From Pleurodeles waltl (Eukaryota > Chordata > Amphibia > Caudata > Salamandridae), in the NCBI RefSeq assembly GCF_031143425.1, contig NC_090447.1, positions 137,287,106 through 137,351,105 on the forward strand: DNA of 64,000 nucleotides, written 5' to 3'. A program made the position numbers and the translations under genes. The first letter of the stretch is position 1. Each line of letters starts with the position of its first letter. Below are positions 12,120-22,660 of this stretch, one piece after another. The notes under the pieces are model-generated. The model saw only the letters and a list, made by a program, of their open reading frames with translations. It did not search any database and was not told where the DNA came from.

Positions 12120-12350
12120 ATTGGACAATTCAACCCACACACACCTGGCACACATACACACACCACACCCACACACCCACCCACATTACCCAGAACCCTT
12201 CAATGAAAAAAAAGATTGCCAACTGAGAGAGAGACAAGCCAGGATCACCGAATCAATCTGAGCCACAGCAGAACACCATAACCCATACACCATCCAGGCA
12301 CAACACAGCACACACCCCAACACAGCACCCCACACACCCTCACAAATACC
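12120..12350 (+). repeat. CA/CAC-rich low-complexity tract before SANT1 (Harbinger A)
   Basis: This is a run of degenerate CACACC/ACACCC words between the left terminus and the SANT1 start. The mirror tract, GT-rich on the + strand, lies at 43770-44020 in the inverted copy B. The simple sequence is therefore part of the element and may belong to the SANT1 promoter or leader region. Confidence 0.6.
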
Positions 12351-12365
12351 ACTCACACCACATCC

Positions 12366-13926
12366 ATGGCACCCCAAAGACACCCCAGGTTTTCAGAGGA
12401 GGAGCTAAGGGTCATGGTGGAGGAAAACATTCGGGTAGAGCCACAGCTATTCGGATCACAGGTGCAGCAGACGTCCATTGCAAGGAAGATGGAGCTATGG
12501 TGGAGAGTCATGGACAGGGTCAACGCTGTGGGACAGCACCCCAGAACAAATGATGACATCAGGAAGAGGTGAAACGATCTATGGGGGAAGGTGCGTTCTG
12601 TGGTTGCAAGACACCAGGTAGCTTTGGTAAGTAAAATCTGTACTATTATATCCCCCACCCTACCTGCATGCCATCACAAACTCCTACCAGTACCCTCACC
12701 CCCATCACTCCACCACCTCACATATACCCCACCATCACAACCCACCCATCACAAAACCAAGCCCTGCTTGCCACACCAATGCATGGACACCCATCACAGA
12801 CCTGCATGAACACCCATCACTAAAGCATGCATATTAGAGAGAATCCCCTAGCCCAAAAAATCACCACTCACACAAGGCAAAGCTGACAGGGCAATCACAA
12901 CCATGCAGGAAAACACACCCATGCACACGATGGCACATGCAGATACAATAACACTGCATTTACATCCCCACAAGACCCCCAACAAACGTCACCGGGGAGG
13001 AGGTGCCACCAACATCCAGTCCCCCCCCAGGAGAGGCACACCGTGATGACAGCAGCTCTGCACACCTGGATCACGAAGACCAACCTGGCCCAACAGGGAA
13101 CTCTGGACGGTCGGTTACCCTGCCACAGTCCCATACCCCCACAGAGCCTACCCCCTCAGGAAACACCACCACAGCACCCACCCAGTGGGCCCATCCCTCT
13201 GTCCCCAGGACACATCAATCAGCAGTGTGTCGACAACTACAGGGACCCCAGGCAACCCAACAAACCCAAGACAATCAGGGGGCCGGGGTCAGTGGCAGTG
13301 GGCACACCGTTCAGGGAACAGAGGCACAGGACAACAGGGAAGCTAGAAGGACTGCTGTGCAACAGGGGGAGGACAGTCCCAGGGAACCCACTCTCCACAA
13401 GGCACTTGCAGGGATCCTGGGAGCATACCACCATTCCCAGGTGACCTTGGGCCAGATACTGGCCAAGTTGCAGGAGACTCAGCGGCTGCATGAGGGACAG
13501 TACCTGGGCCTCAAACACATCCACACCATCCTAGTCACCACTGCAGGGGTGCTGGCTGACATGGCTAACACCATGAGGGAGGCAGTGGCACACCAACAGG
13601 ACCCTGACACTAGCCACACCGAAGAACAGCCATCCACCTCTGCCGGCGCTAGTGGACAGGAGGCCCCGCCACAGGACCAACAGGCCACCAGCACCCCACC
13701 CCCTGCAGAAGGAGCACCATCCCGCAAATGGTTCCTACGATCCAGGCAGAAGACAGAGAACACTGCCAAGACCCTGTCCACCCTGTACTGCCGTTGCTCT
13801 CCTTCCTATGCCCCCTTGGACAATGCACCTGTGATACAAATAGACTGGACTCTATTCTCCTGGACATTCCTCCACCATCACTCCAGCCAATTGCACATCA
13901 CCCTCTACTTATTAGCACTTAAATAA
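12366..13926 (+). pseudogene. SANT1 of Harbinger A (NAIF1/TSNARE1-like Myb-type DNA-binding protein)
   Basis: Exon 1 (12366-12626) starts with ATG and encodes a Myb/trihelix-like domain: 'RFSEEELRVMVEENI', 'SIARKMELWWRVMDRVNAV', 'RTNDDIRKR'. Copy B shows Trp next, but here it is TGA (12570), a premature stop. Relative to B, about 110 bp of exon 1 just before the splice donor (GTAAGT, 12627) are missing. Exon 2 (from about 12981) is open from 13003 to the stop at 13926: Pro/Thr/Gln-rich, then a helical segment likely to be a coiled coil ('LGAYHHSQVTLGQILAKL'), then a basic tail. AATAAA sits at the stop (13923). In the PIF/Harbinger family such Myb-like proteins bind the transposon ends and carry the transposase to the nucleus. 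It converges with the transposase gene. Confidence 0.8.
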
Positions 13927-14215
13927 ACACCCTTGGAACAAATACAAGTATGGAGTCTGTCAAATGATTTAAATATGTATTAGTTTAACAAGCTGTAAAC
14001 ATTTCAATTCATATGTACAGTTATATATACATTGGTATGACCTGTAGTGGGCAGCACTAAACACACCAGGAGCCAGAGTGGGCCACAGAGATCTGAAAAT
14101 AGAGATGCCAAAGGGGACAGTAAGTGGCCATTGACATAGGGAAATCAGGCTGCCATGTCCAATGTCTAACACAAAACTGCAATGGAAAGTGAAGTTACAG
14201 TGTCTTGCCTGTGTG

Positions 14216-15333
14216 TCACTGGAAGTACTGTTTTATGAGTGAGCTTCTGTTGTCCACATCTTCTTCCTCTGCCTTCTCTTCCTCACTGTCCACAGGCTCC
14301 ACCGCTGCCACAAGGCCATCTCCAGGCTCATCTTCCTGCAGAAAGGTCACCTGGTGTCTCAAGGTCAGGTTTTGCAACATGCAGCGATGATCTGGCACAC
14401 CTTCTTGGGTGAGTAGTACAGGGATCCACCTGTCAGATGGAGGCACCGGAACCTGGACTTCAGAAGGCCAAAGGTTCTTTCAATGATCCTCCTTGTTTGC
14501 CCATATGCCTCATTGTAACGTTCCTCTGCCCTTGTCCTGGCATTCCTCACTGGGGTCAGTAGCCATGAGAGGTTGGGGTAACCAGAGTCATCTGCAAATA
14601 TTCGAGGGATACCTGTTAGACATACACTCACCCTTAGGGACAAACCCACACCCATAGTCCTACATCAACTGGATGGGGACCATGGGCTTATCTATTAGCC
14701 ACACCCGGTGTCTCTGGAGTTGAGACATCACTTATGGAATGCTGCTATTCCTCAAGATAAAGGCATCATGCACAGAGCCAGAATACTTGGCATTCACATG
14801 GGAGATGTACTCGTCCACCAAACAGACCATCTGCACATTCAGAAAGTGATAGCTTTTTCTATTCCTGAACACTTGTTCATTCCTCCGGGGGGGGGGGGAA
14901 CAAATGCTACATGTGTACCATCAATGGCACCAATGATGTTGGAGATATGTCCCAGGGCATAGAAGTTAGCTTTCACTGTGGCCAAATCCTCCACCTGGGG
15001 GAATACGATGTAGCTGCGCATGTCTTTCAGCAGGGAAGACAAGACTCTGGTCAACACGTTTCAGAACATAAGCTGTGACATCCCTGATGCCATGGTCACT
15101 GTCGCTTGGAAGGAACCACTTGCCAGGAAATGGAGCACTGACAGGACCTGCACTAGAGGGGGGATACCTCTGGGCTGGCGGATAGCTGAAATCAGGTCTG
15201 GCTCCAATTGGGCACACAGTTCTTGGATTGTGGCTTGATCAAGTCTGTAGGTCAGGATAATGTGTCTGTCCTCCATTGTCGCCAGGTCTACAAGGGGTCT
15301 GTACACGGGAGGATGTCTCCATCTCATATTCAT
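14216..15333 (-). pseudogene. DDE transposase of Harbinger A (HARBI1-like)
   Basis: ATG at 15333, just after a splice-acceptor-like CCCTAG. Exon 1 (15333-14692) encodes 'LEPDLISAIRQPRGIPPLVQVL' type helices, then 'FPQVEDLATVKANFYALGHI' and the first catalytic Asp in 'IGAIDGTHV'. Exon 2 (14591-14216) carries the second Asp in 'DDSGYPNLSWLLTP' and the Glu in 'RRIIERTFGLLKSRFRCLH', the DDE layout of HARBI1/PIF. It excises and inserts the element at 3-bp sites. Damage: a frameshift near 15060, a G-run expansion after the first Asp (about 14886), stops around 14840, a splice donor changed from GT to AT (14691-14690; copy B has GTGAGC) and a frameshift near 14390. Convergent with SANT1, divergent from SANT2. 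Confidence 0.9.
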
Positions 15334-15794
15334 CCTCAGTGGTTGAAGTCTAGGGAGAAACACGGTGAGCAGAGGGGCATATTCACACATCTATTGAAAT
15401 AATGATGCATCTCTTCCTTTACAGAAACAGTATGTGAATTTGAGAGACAGTTGATGTGCCAATGTCTGCTGTGATGCAGTTAGGTACCATGCCCTGTGCC
15501 CCACTGAAATGGCGGCTGCCTGACCTTTGTGGACAGATAAGTGGAAATTAGGTAATTCCGCTGGCGTTGTGCGCCGTAGCAGTCATCAGTCGATGACCGC
15601 TGCGCAACTTCGCATTGGTTAACATTGGGCCCTATGGGTTCCAGGAGCCAATGGCAATGTACGCCGGCGGTGACGGTACGCACCGCCGCGGACGTGACTG
15701 CCATTTTCTATCTGTTCATTCACTTGCTACCTGACCTTCAACAGGAGAGGGCCTACACTGCTGTTGCTGCAGTGACCTGTGTCTGGAAGTGACA

Positions 15795-18700
15795 ATGGCT
15801 CAAGTGTCTGGAGAAAGGGCCCCTGCCTTCACTTCGGAGGAGTGGAGAGACTGGTGGACGGGGTCCTACCCCAGTACACTTTACTCTATGGTCCTCCAGA
15901 CAAACCGGTGAGTACACTGTGAGCATGATGTGTGGGCCATGAATGTATGGAGTGCTGTGTGTGTCAGGTTCATGTAGGGGGGTAACTGAGGGGTCCTGGG
16001 CAGAGTGCTGCATGTATGGTGGTCAATGTATGTGTGTAGTGGGATGGGAGGGATATGATGGGCCATGAGTATGACAGTCCGGACAGTATGACTAATCCTT
16101 TTTCTGCTGTCTTTTCCCTGCAGGTCAGCGCCCATCAGAACAAGCATTTGCAATGCAACGGGTCTCGCGTTTGCTCATGTTAGAGCTGATCGCGTTGTAA
16201 ACTCCTAACCCGACTTTTCAGCTATCGGCAAAAGTGCTTTTATGTACGTAAAAAAGTTAAATGAACTGTGTACGCGCTCGACTTCTGCCAAGTGAAATCA
16301 CGCTAGGAAAATAGAGAAAAAGTAGTCCACGATCCGAAGGAAAACAGCGAGTCTCGCATGTTTTCTGTACTTGGTTGCTGCGCTCGAGGAGGGCTAACCA
16401 CCGGAAAAGGCATGACTTGTGCATGCCTTCCACTAATGAAAGCAAGCAGATTTTACTACGCAAGCCCACGATCCAATCAAACACACTGATGTGACGTCGA
16501 CAGGGCTCCGAGCCCCTTTTCTAATAACTAAAGCGTCTCGCTGCGATACGCATGCGCAAGCGCGTGCAACGCAGGCTCGACCCTAAAGAGGGTATTTGGT
16601 GTGCCATCGCCAAGGAGGTGCAGACCCTGGTGGTCTTTGACAGGTGGAGCACCCACTGCCACAAACGGTGGGAGGACCTGCGCCGCTGGGCAAGGAAGAC
16701 AGCAGAGGCCCAGCTGGGGCTGGCTTCACAAGGAGGAAGGGGTGCCCATTGTACCCTGATCCCCCTGATGTTCTGCATCCTGGCGGTGGCCTATCCAGAG
16801 TTGGATAGGCATTTGAAGACATCACAGCAGCCACAAGGGGGTTAGTACAGATTCAGATACCTGACTTTGCAAGCGTTAAGGTTTTACCTGGGTGGGGGAT
16901 GTGGGCTGTGGGTGCCCCTAGGCTACGTTCGAACATGGCAGGGTAGGTCCCTTGTTGGGTAGGCTCTGAAGCACTCCAACTCCAATAGTGTTAGTGGCCA
17001 TCTATTACTGGGCAGGGTCCTGTGGGTTTCAGGTGTGCAGCTAATGGTGTTAGGCATTGAACCACATGGGCTGGTTACTAGCTGCGTAACTGGTAGTGCA
17101 TGGCCTAATTTATAGGACAGCTCCCTGTGTGCTGTGTACGCTAACGGTACTGGTGTTGCTGGCATTGGCCAAGTGTATCCTCTGCCTCTTCCCCCCCCTT
17201 TTTGTTTTGTCACCCTGTCCTTGTGTACATTAGCATCATCTGACGGAGGAGCAGAGGCACCGGCGAAGGAGGGAGCTGCTTCCCAAATGGGCCTGGAGGC
17301 TGAATCCACTGACAGTGAGGGCACCAGTGGGACAGAGGGCGAGGGGAGCACCATGACGGAGAAGGGAGGGGACACTACAGACAGCGACTCCTCCTCCGAT
17401 GGAAGCTCCATGGTGGTGGAAGACACCTCTGTGCCCACCCCAACAACAGGTACAGCCACCACCCCCCTACCAGCACCGCCCTCCCAGCAGCAGCTCAGTC
17501 TGTTACCTGTGCCCGCTCACCCAGGAGGATGGGCATCTCCTTTGCCCCAGGCACATCAGGCCCTGCCCCATTCAACCCTGCTGTTCTCAGTGAAGAGGCT
17601 ATTGACCTCCTGAGATCCCTCACTGTTGGGCAGTCAACCATACTGAATGCCATCCAGGGTGTCGACAGGCATTTGCAACAAACAAATGCATACCTAGAGG
17701 GCATTCACTCTGGCATGGCGGCCTAACAGAGAGCATTTCATGCTCTGGCCTCCGCACTGATGGCAGCTATTGTCCCTGTCTCCAGCCTCCCCCTCCAACT
17801 TCCTCTACCCAGTCCCGATCCCCTCAACCCCAGCCTATTGCAAGCACACCTTCAGACCAGCAATCACCCAAATCAACACACAGAAGTGGCTCAGGCAAAC
17901 ACAAGCACCACACTTCATCTCATAGGCACTCATACAAGCACCATCCCCAAGCAGACACACCAACATCCACTTCCTCCACTGTGTCCCCCTCCTCCTTGTT
18001 GTCCCCCTTCCAGTAGCGTCTCCACTCTCACCTGCATGCACTACTTCCTCATCCACTGCCTCATCACCAGCACGCCTATCACTACACACCCCTCACTGGC
18101 AGTCACCACCCCACATCCATGCACACATCCCCTGTGTCCTCTCCCACTGTGTCGGTGACCCCTTCTCCCAATGTACACAAATGCAAGCACACACCCACCC
18201 AACAGCATCCACCTCACGCACCTGCACCCAAACACAGAAGACTGACACCTCCTACAAGCACTCCCTCTTACTCCACTCCCAAACCTTCGCCTTCTTCCCG
18301 CTCCAATGTCCCTAAGAAGCTTTTCCTAGCCAACATTGACCTGTTACCTACCCCTCCGCCTGTCCTTCACCTCGAGCCAGGGTGGCCAAAACCCAGCCCA
18401 GCACCTCAGCCACCAAGTCCACGTCCGCTGTGGTTTCTGCAGCTGTCAGAGGCTCTAAGGGGACACCCGTCATGCCAGCCAGTGTGCCACCAACCACTGC
18501 CAAGGCCAAGAAGATTCCGCCCCCTTGAAAGGTCAAGAAGGGGACAGCATCCAGCAAGAAGAAGGAGCCACAACCACCAAGCAAGGCCACGTCAAAGACT
18601 CCAGCTGGCAGACCTGAGGTGACACCACCATCTGCCAAGGGCAGGAAGGGGCACAGAACACCACACTTCAGCCGTTCGAGCCTGCAGGAGAAGGCCTGGT

Positions 18701-19030
18701 GGCTACCAGCACAACCACCAGCACGCCACCTCCGCTGCAGCCAGCACTGCAGCCAACACTGCCACCTGCACCACCACAAGCACCGCTGCAAGCACCGCCA
18801 CCTGCACCGCCGCAAGCACCACTGCTGTCAGCAGCAGCAGCCCCAGTGGGAAGCCGTCCGAGGTTGCAGGGGAAGGGCTGGAGCCTCCTCTCACCACTGG
18901 CAGCACTGACACCTGCACCACGGCCAGCACTGCCACCAGCAACTCCACAAGCACCGCCACAAGCACCGCCACCTGCATCACTGAAAGTAGCACCACTGCC
19001 AACAGCACTAGCCCGAGTGGCAGCCATCTA
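15795..19030 (+). pseudogene. SANT2 of Harbinger A (MADF/MYPOP-like Myb/SANT protein)
   Basis: Exon 1 (15795-15907) starts ATG GCT CAA and ends at GTGAGT. It has lost one base near 15841 relative to copy B (GAGTGGAG for GAGTTGGAG), a frameshift. Exon 2 runs 16124-16840 (acceptor TTTTCCCTGCAG, donor GTTAGT), is interrupted by an insertion (about 16141-16585), and then encodes 'EGIWCAIAKEVQTL', 'HCHKRWEDLRRWARKTAEAQL', a Trp-spaced helix-turn-helix domain. Exon 3 starts at 17234 (acceptor TACATTAG): an acidic Ser/Asp/Gly-rich region, a conserved helix 'LSEEAIDLLRSLTVGQS' (in another frame), then a Pro/Thr/Ala/Lys-rich tail to about 19030. It is a DNA-binding type resembling MYPOP or MADF proteins, probably a second partner of the transposase. 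The reading frame is broken several times. Confidence 0.75.
16141..16585. mobile_element. 0.44-kb insertion in SANT2 exon 2 (possible SINE)
   Basis: In copy B the exon reads GTCAGTGCCCATCAAAAGAAGGGTATATGG without a break. In A the same words are split at CATCAGAA (about 16141) and AAAGAGGGTATTTGG (about 16585). The insert is different in character: CpG-rich, with words such as GGGTCTCGCGTTTGC and CTATCGGCAAAAG, and no open reading frame. Size and lack of coding suggest a SINE or small MITE. No convincing box A/B pair, poly(A) or clear target duplication was found, so the class is open. Confidence 0.6.
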
Positions 19031-19060
19031 AGGCTGCAGGGGAAGGGCTGGAGCCTCCCC
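18740..19060 (+). repeat. Low-complexity SANT2 tail, CACCGCCACAAG-type repeats
   Basis: Degenerate 15-30-bp units of CACCACAAGCACCGC / GCACCGCCACCTGCA, with two longer duplicates (AGGGGAAGGGCTGGAGCCTC at about 18866 and 19037, about 171 bp apart). It occupies the place of the Lys/Pro/Ala tail repeats of copy B (37800-38060) and the 30-bp minisatellite of copy C (242-480). Confidence 0.6.
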
Positions 19061-19748
19061 CCACCACTGGCAGCACCCCCACCAGCATCGGCACTACCAC
19101 CACTGTGCAGCCGTAGATGCCGGCGGATGGACTGTAGTCCTGCCTCCATGGAGTATCATGCATCCTTGTCACTGCAAATCTCGTGGCTCTGACACCCAGG
19201 TGAGGGACTGTGACCTGGCACCCCCCAAGTGCTGCATCACTGGGCACAAGGCCCCCTCCAGAACCAGTGGAAGAAGGCATCCACTCACCCTATCCTTAGA
19301 AGGATGAAGCACATTGGGCACCAAGCCCCCTCCAGAACCAGTGGAAGAAGGCATCCACTGTCAGGAATAAGGCCATGCACGGCCCAGGTCCCGCACGAAA
19401 CTCTGCTGCGTGGCCCTGCAGCGCTTTATGCGCACCACTTGTCTTTCCCTCTTGTTCCAAAGATGGCCATCAGCATTGTCTGCCCTGTGGCAAAGCTCAT
19501 AGAGCTGCAGGTTCAGGACATTGGTGGACAAGATGCACTTATCAGTGCTATTCCATGAAGGGACTACAATTCCCATGTTTTTAGAGGCAGCAGCCATCTT
19601 GGGGTGTGGCAGGTCTATAAAGCCCAGCCACACCCAAGCACATTGCTCACTATTTTGAAGACTTCGATGCAGCCAGTCCTCGTGGGGTGTTCTCTGAAGA
19701 AGAGCAGAGTTCCTGCATGGCAAAGTGACGATCAAAGGCATTTAGGAG

Positions 19749-20480
19749 CACAGATGTAAAGCGCTCTTTGCACGACAATTCAAGTGCTTCAGTTCACAAA
19801 TGTAAAGCACTCCAGGCACAGCAATTCAAGCGCTTCAGTCCACAGGTGTAAAGCGCTCTTGGCACTGTAATTCAAGCACTTTAGTCCACGGATGTAAAGC
19901 GCTCTTGGCACAGCAAATCAAGCGCTTCAGTCCACAGGTGTAAAGCGCTCTTGGCACGCCAAATCAAGCGCTTCTGTCCACAGGTGTAAAGCGCTCTTGG
20001 CACTCTAATTCAAGCATTTTAGTCCACGGATGTAAAGCGCTCTTGGCACAGAAATTCAAGTACTTCAGTCCACAGATGTAAATCGCTCTTGGCACGGCAA
20101 ATCAAGTGCTTCTGTCCACAGGTGTAAAGCGCTCCAGGCATGGCAATTCAAGCGCTTCAGTCCACAGGTGTAAAGCGCTCTTGGCACGGCAATTCAAGCC
20201 CTACAGTCCACAGATGTAAAGTGTTCTTGGCACCGCAATTCAAGCGCTTCAGTCCACAGGTGTAAAACGCTCTTGGCACGGCAATTCAAGCACTTCAGTC
20301 CACAGATGAAAAGTGCTCTTGGCACGGCAATCAAAGCGCTTCAATCCACAGGAGTAAAAGCCTCTTGGCACAACAATCAAAGTGATTCAGGCCACATGAG
20401 TAAAGCACCCCCTTAGCATAAGGAGTGTAGCGCTTCAGTCAAGACAAGTAAAAGCGCTTCCTGGTATTATAAGTAAAGCG
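19749..20480 (+). repeat. 46-bp minisatellite inside the solo LTR (two 23-bp half-units)
   Basis: About sixteen units around CACAGGTGTAAAGCGCTCTT plus GGCACGGCAATTCAAGCGCT; starts at 19749 and 19795 define the 46-bp period. AAGCGCT occurs twice per unit exactly 23 bp apart, so the unit is an old dimer. The last three to four units (from about 20340) are more divergent and shorter. Confidence 0.8.
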
Positions 20481-20684
20481 CTTCAAGTTCAATGAGTAAA
20501 AACTTTTCGGCCTTTAGAGTTGTGAATGTGAAAGTATTTTTGGAGATACGCAAATCATAGTTTTCATTGTTTTTTGGTAGCATAATATGTGAAAAGCATA
20601 TTTAATTCTTTGAGATTTTCTAGGTCATAATCAAAGGTTTATGTTGTGAATGCATAGATGTTACAGGACTGATATTCTGAGTAT

Positions 20685-20814
20685 GATCATAGTCCAAAGC
20701 TCTTGCCATCTCTTGGTTCTGAGGACGTAGTTTATTCTTGTTCCATGATGATCATAGTCCAAAGCTCTTGCCATCTCTTGGTTCTGAGGTCGCAGTTTAT
20801 TCTTGTTCCATGAT
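20685..20814 (+). repeat. 65-bp direct duplication in the solo LTR
   Basis: GATCATAGTCCAAAGCTCTT... through TTCTTGTTCCAT occurs at 20685-20749 and again at 20750-20814 with a single visible difference (GAGGACGTAG against GAGGTCGCAG). Confidence 0.8.
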
Positions 20815-21479
20815 TCAAAGAAGGGGCTTTGCCCTCATTTCAAAAGGGGCCTCCATCTGATATCAGAGACGCATTTAGTCAAGAATCTATTGTTGAGTTA
20901 TATTTCTATTAATGAGTAAATGCACATTTGTTCTAACCTTTTCTTTTCAGATCTCTCTCCCTGCTGTTCCCTACCCTAATTCCCTTCCCCCCGACCGGCT
21001 TCATCATAACTCTGTGCTATAATAGCTTTCTGAGTTGGTGACACCCGAAGGTGGGCCTTTTGTTCAGCAGCGTGCAGATCCCAAGAAAAGGACACTGTGA
21101 CATCCACTCACCCTATCCTTGACAGGATGAAGCACACTGGGCACAAAGCCTCCTCCAGAACCAGTAGAAGAAGGCATCCACTCAGCCCCTCCTTGGCAGG
21201 ATGAAGCAAACTGGGCACCAAGCCCCCTTCAGAACCAATGGAAGAAGGCATCCACATACCCTATCCTTGGCAGGATGAAGCACACTGGGCACAAAGCCCC
21301 CTCCAGAACCAGTGGAAGAAGGCATCTACTCAGCCCCTCCTTGGCAGGATGAAGCACACTGGGCACCAAGTCCCCTGCAGAACCATTGGAAGAAGGCATC
21401 CACTCACCCTATCCTTGGCAGGATGAAGCACACTGGGCACAAAGCCCCCTCCAGAACCAGTGTAGTAGCCACCCACTAG

Positions 21480-21795
21480 AGAGACTGTGGCTTTGCACTC
21501 CCCAGGACCAAGCACTGGGAAAACCACGCACTAGAGAGACTGTGGCTTTGCACTCCCCAGGACCAAGCAGTGGGCAAACCACCCACTTGAGAGACTGTGT
21601 CTTTGTACTCCCCAGTACCACGCAGTGGGCAAACTACCCACTTGAGAGACTGCGGTTTGCACTCCCAAGGACCATGCAGTGGGCAAACCACCCCCTTGAG
21701 ACACTGTGGCTTTGCACTCCCCAGGATCAAGCAGTGGGCAAACCACCCACTTGAGAGACTGTGGCTTTGCACTCCTCAGGACCAAGCAGTGGGCA
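21480..21795 (+). repeat. 55-bp tandem repeat of the Harbinger A end
   Basis: Units of TGTGGCTTTGCACTCCCCAG followed by GACCAAGCAGTGGGCAAACC start at 21486, 21541 and 21596 (55-bp period) and continue to about 21795. Copy C has two units (655-760). The inverted copy B has an 82-bp version (36430-37680) that shares the CTTTGCACTCCCCAGGA core in reverse complement. Confidence 0.8.
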
Positions 21796-22660
21796 TGGAG
21801 CCCCTCCAGGAGCAGTGCCGTTGTCCCATCTTCCGGCTGAGGTGCCCCCCCTCCCCCGTCTCTCTGAAGTGCCTGTGTGTTTTCGACCTGATGCCCCTGC
21901 AGTGTTCTCTCCATATTGAGGCAGGAGTCAAGTGTGGGCTTGACCTATGTGTTTTGGCCCAGTGGGCCACAGACATTTTGAGTGCACATTGTCACGCCTT
22001 TTGTAAATATTGTATATTTTGTAAATACTGTTTTTGAGTTCTAAACGTATTAATAACTATTTCTAAGATCACACTTATTTAACTCAATTCCTTTTGTCCT
22101 TGCGTTATTCCTGAGGGTTACGGGTGTATATGTAATGTTGTTGCATCTGTTCGTGTGTATGGTGTTGGGGGTGAGGGTGCGGGTGGGGGTGGGGGTGTTT
22201 CGTGTTGCATGTGTGTGTCACTCTCTCCTCCGTGTGCTAGGTGCAGTACTCACCGTGGTCGTCGTCACCGGTTTGGTACTTCTGGTATATGAGCAGATAC
22301 ACCAGCGTGGGAAAGACGTCCAGCTTGGGCTCCATGGTGTCCTGGTTCTTCCTTGAGTGTTGAGAGGTGAGTGGTTTCCCTTCAGAACACTGTTTCCGCC
22401 ATGCTTTTTATGGCATTGGTACCGTCCCGGAAAAGGTGGTGGATAAACCTCTTGTAATACAGTGGGCGGAACCTAGTCTTCCGCCTGACTCTTGGCGGTT
22501 ACGGCTGCGGTGTTTGTTGCTACTGCCATGGCGGTCAGAATGTTAAAGTGGCTGTCTGTGTTGGCGGTTTCCGCCGTGGTCATGATTCCATTTTGTTTAC
22601 CGCCGGCGTGTTGGTGGTGTACTGCCACTTTACCACCGACCGCCAGGATTGTATGAGGGC

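Larger units (their letters stand above)
19359..21102 (+). mobile_element. Solo LTR inserted in Harbinger A
   Basis: The block starts TGTCAGGAATAAGG and ends CACTGTGACA, giving TG...CA ends with 5-bp inverted termini (TGTCA/TGACA). TCCAC is present directly on both sides (19354-19358 and 21103-21107), a 5-bp target duplication. No internal retroviral genes lie between, so this is a solo LTR of 1,744 bp, probably from an endogenous retrovirus or Gypsy element. A TATA-like TCTATAAAGC is at about 19615. The region behind it holds a 46-bp minisatellite (19749-20480) and a 65-bp duplication (20685-20814). Confidence 0.85.
19225..21480 (+). repeat. 74-bp tandem repeat of the Harbinger end, split by a solo LTR
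   Basis: Units begin GAAGCACACTGGGCAC at 21129, 21203, 21277, 21351 and 21425 (74-bp period), with further units at about 19228-19358 on the other side of the LTR insertion. Each contains CCCCCTCCAGAACCAGTGGA. The LTR at 19359-21102 landed within a unit and duplicated TCCAC from it, so the array predates the LTR. The same repeat occurs in copy C (515-640). Confidence 0.8.
11799..22660 (+). mobile_element. Harbinger A, complete three-gene PIF/Harbinger transposon (10.86 kb with later insertions)
   Basis: The ends are GGGCCATCATTACA (left) and, in reverse complement, GCCCTCATACAATCC (right), followed inward by GGCAGT/GGCGGT-type motifs. CTA flanks both sides (11796-11798 and 22661-22663), a 3-bp duplication as expected for PIF/Harbinger. 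The insertion splits LINE-A, whose coding sequence is continuous when the element and one CTA are removed. Inside, in + order, are SANT1 (+), transposase (-), SANT2 (+), then minisatellites. A solo LTR (19359-21102) and a 0.44-kb insert (about 16141-16585) came later; without them the element is about 8.7 kb. All three genes carry disabling mutations. Confidence 0.9.

Noticed and set aside
14216..15390. Domesticated HARBI1 host gene
   Set aside because: Multiple frameshifts, a lost splice donor and terminal repeats with a target duplication show a dead transposon copy and not a maintained host gene.
18668..19149. Gly/Ala/Cys-rich minus-strand ORFs (119 and 148 codons)
   Set aside because: Antisense to the low-complexity SANT2 tail; composition is dictated by the CACCGC repeats.
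21386..21914. Overlapping ORFs of 98-127 codons on both strands
   Set aside because: By-products of the 55-bp and 74-bp repeats of the Harbinger end.
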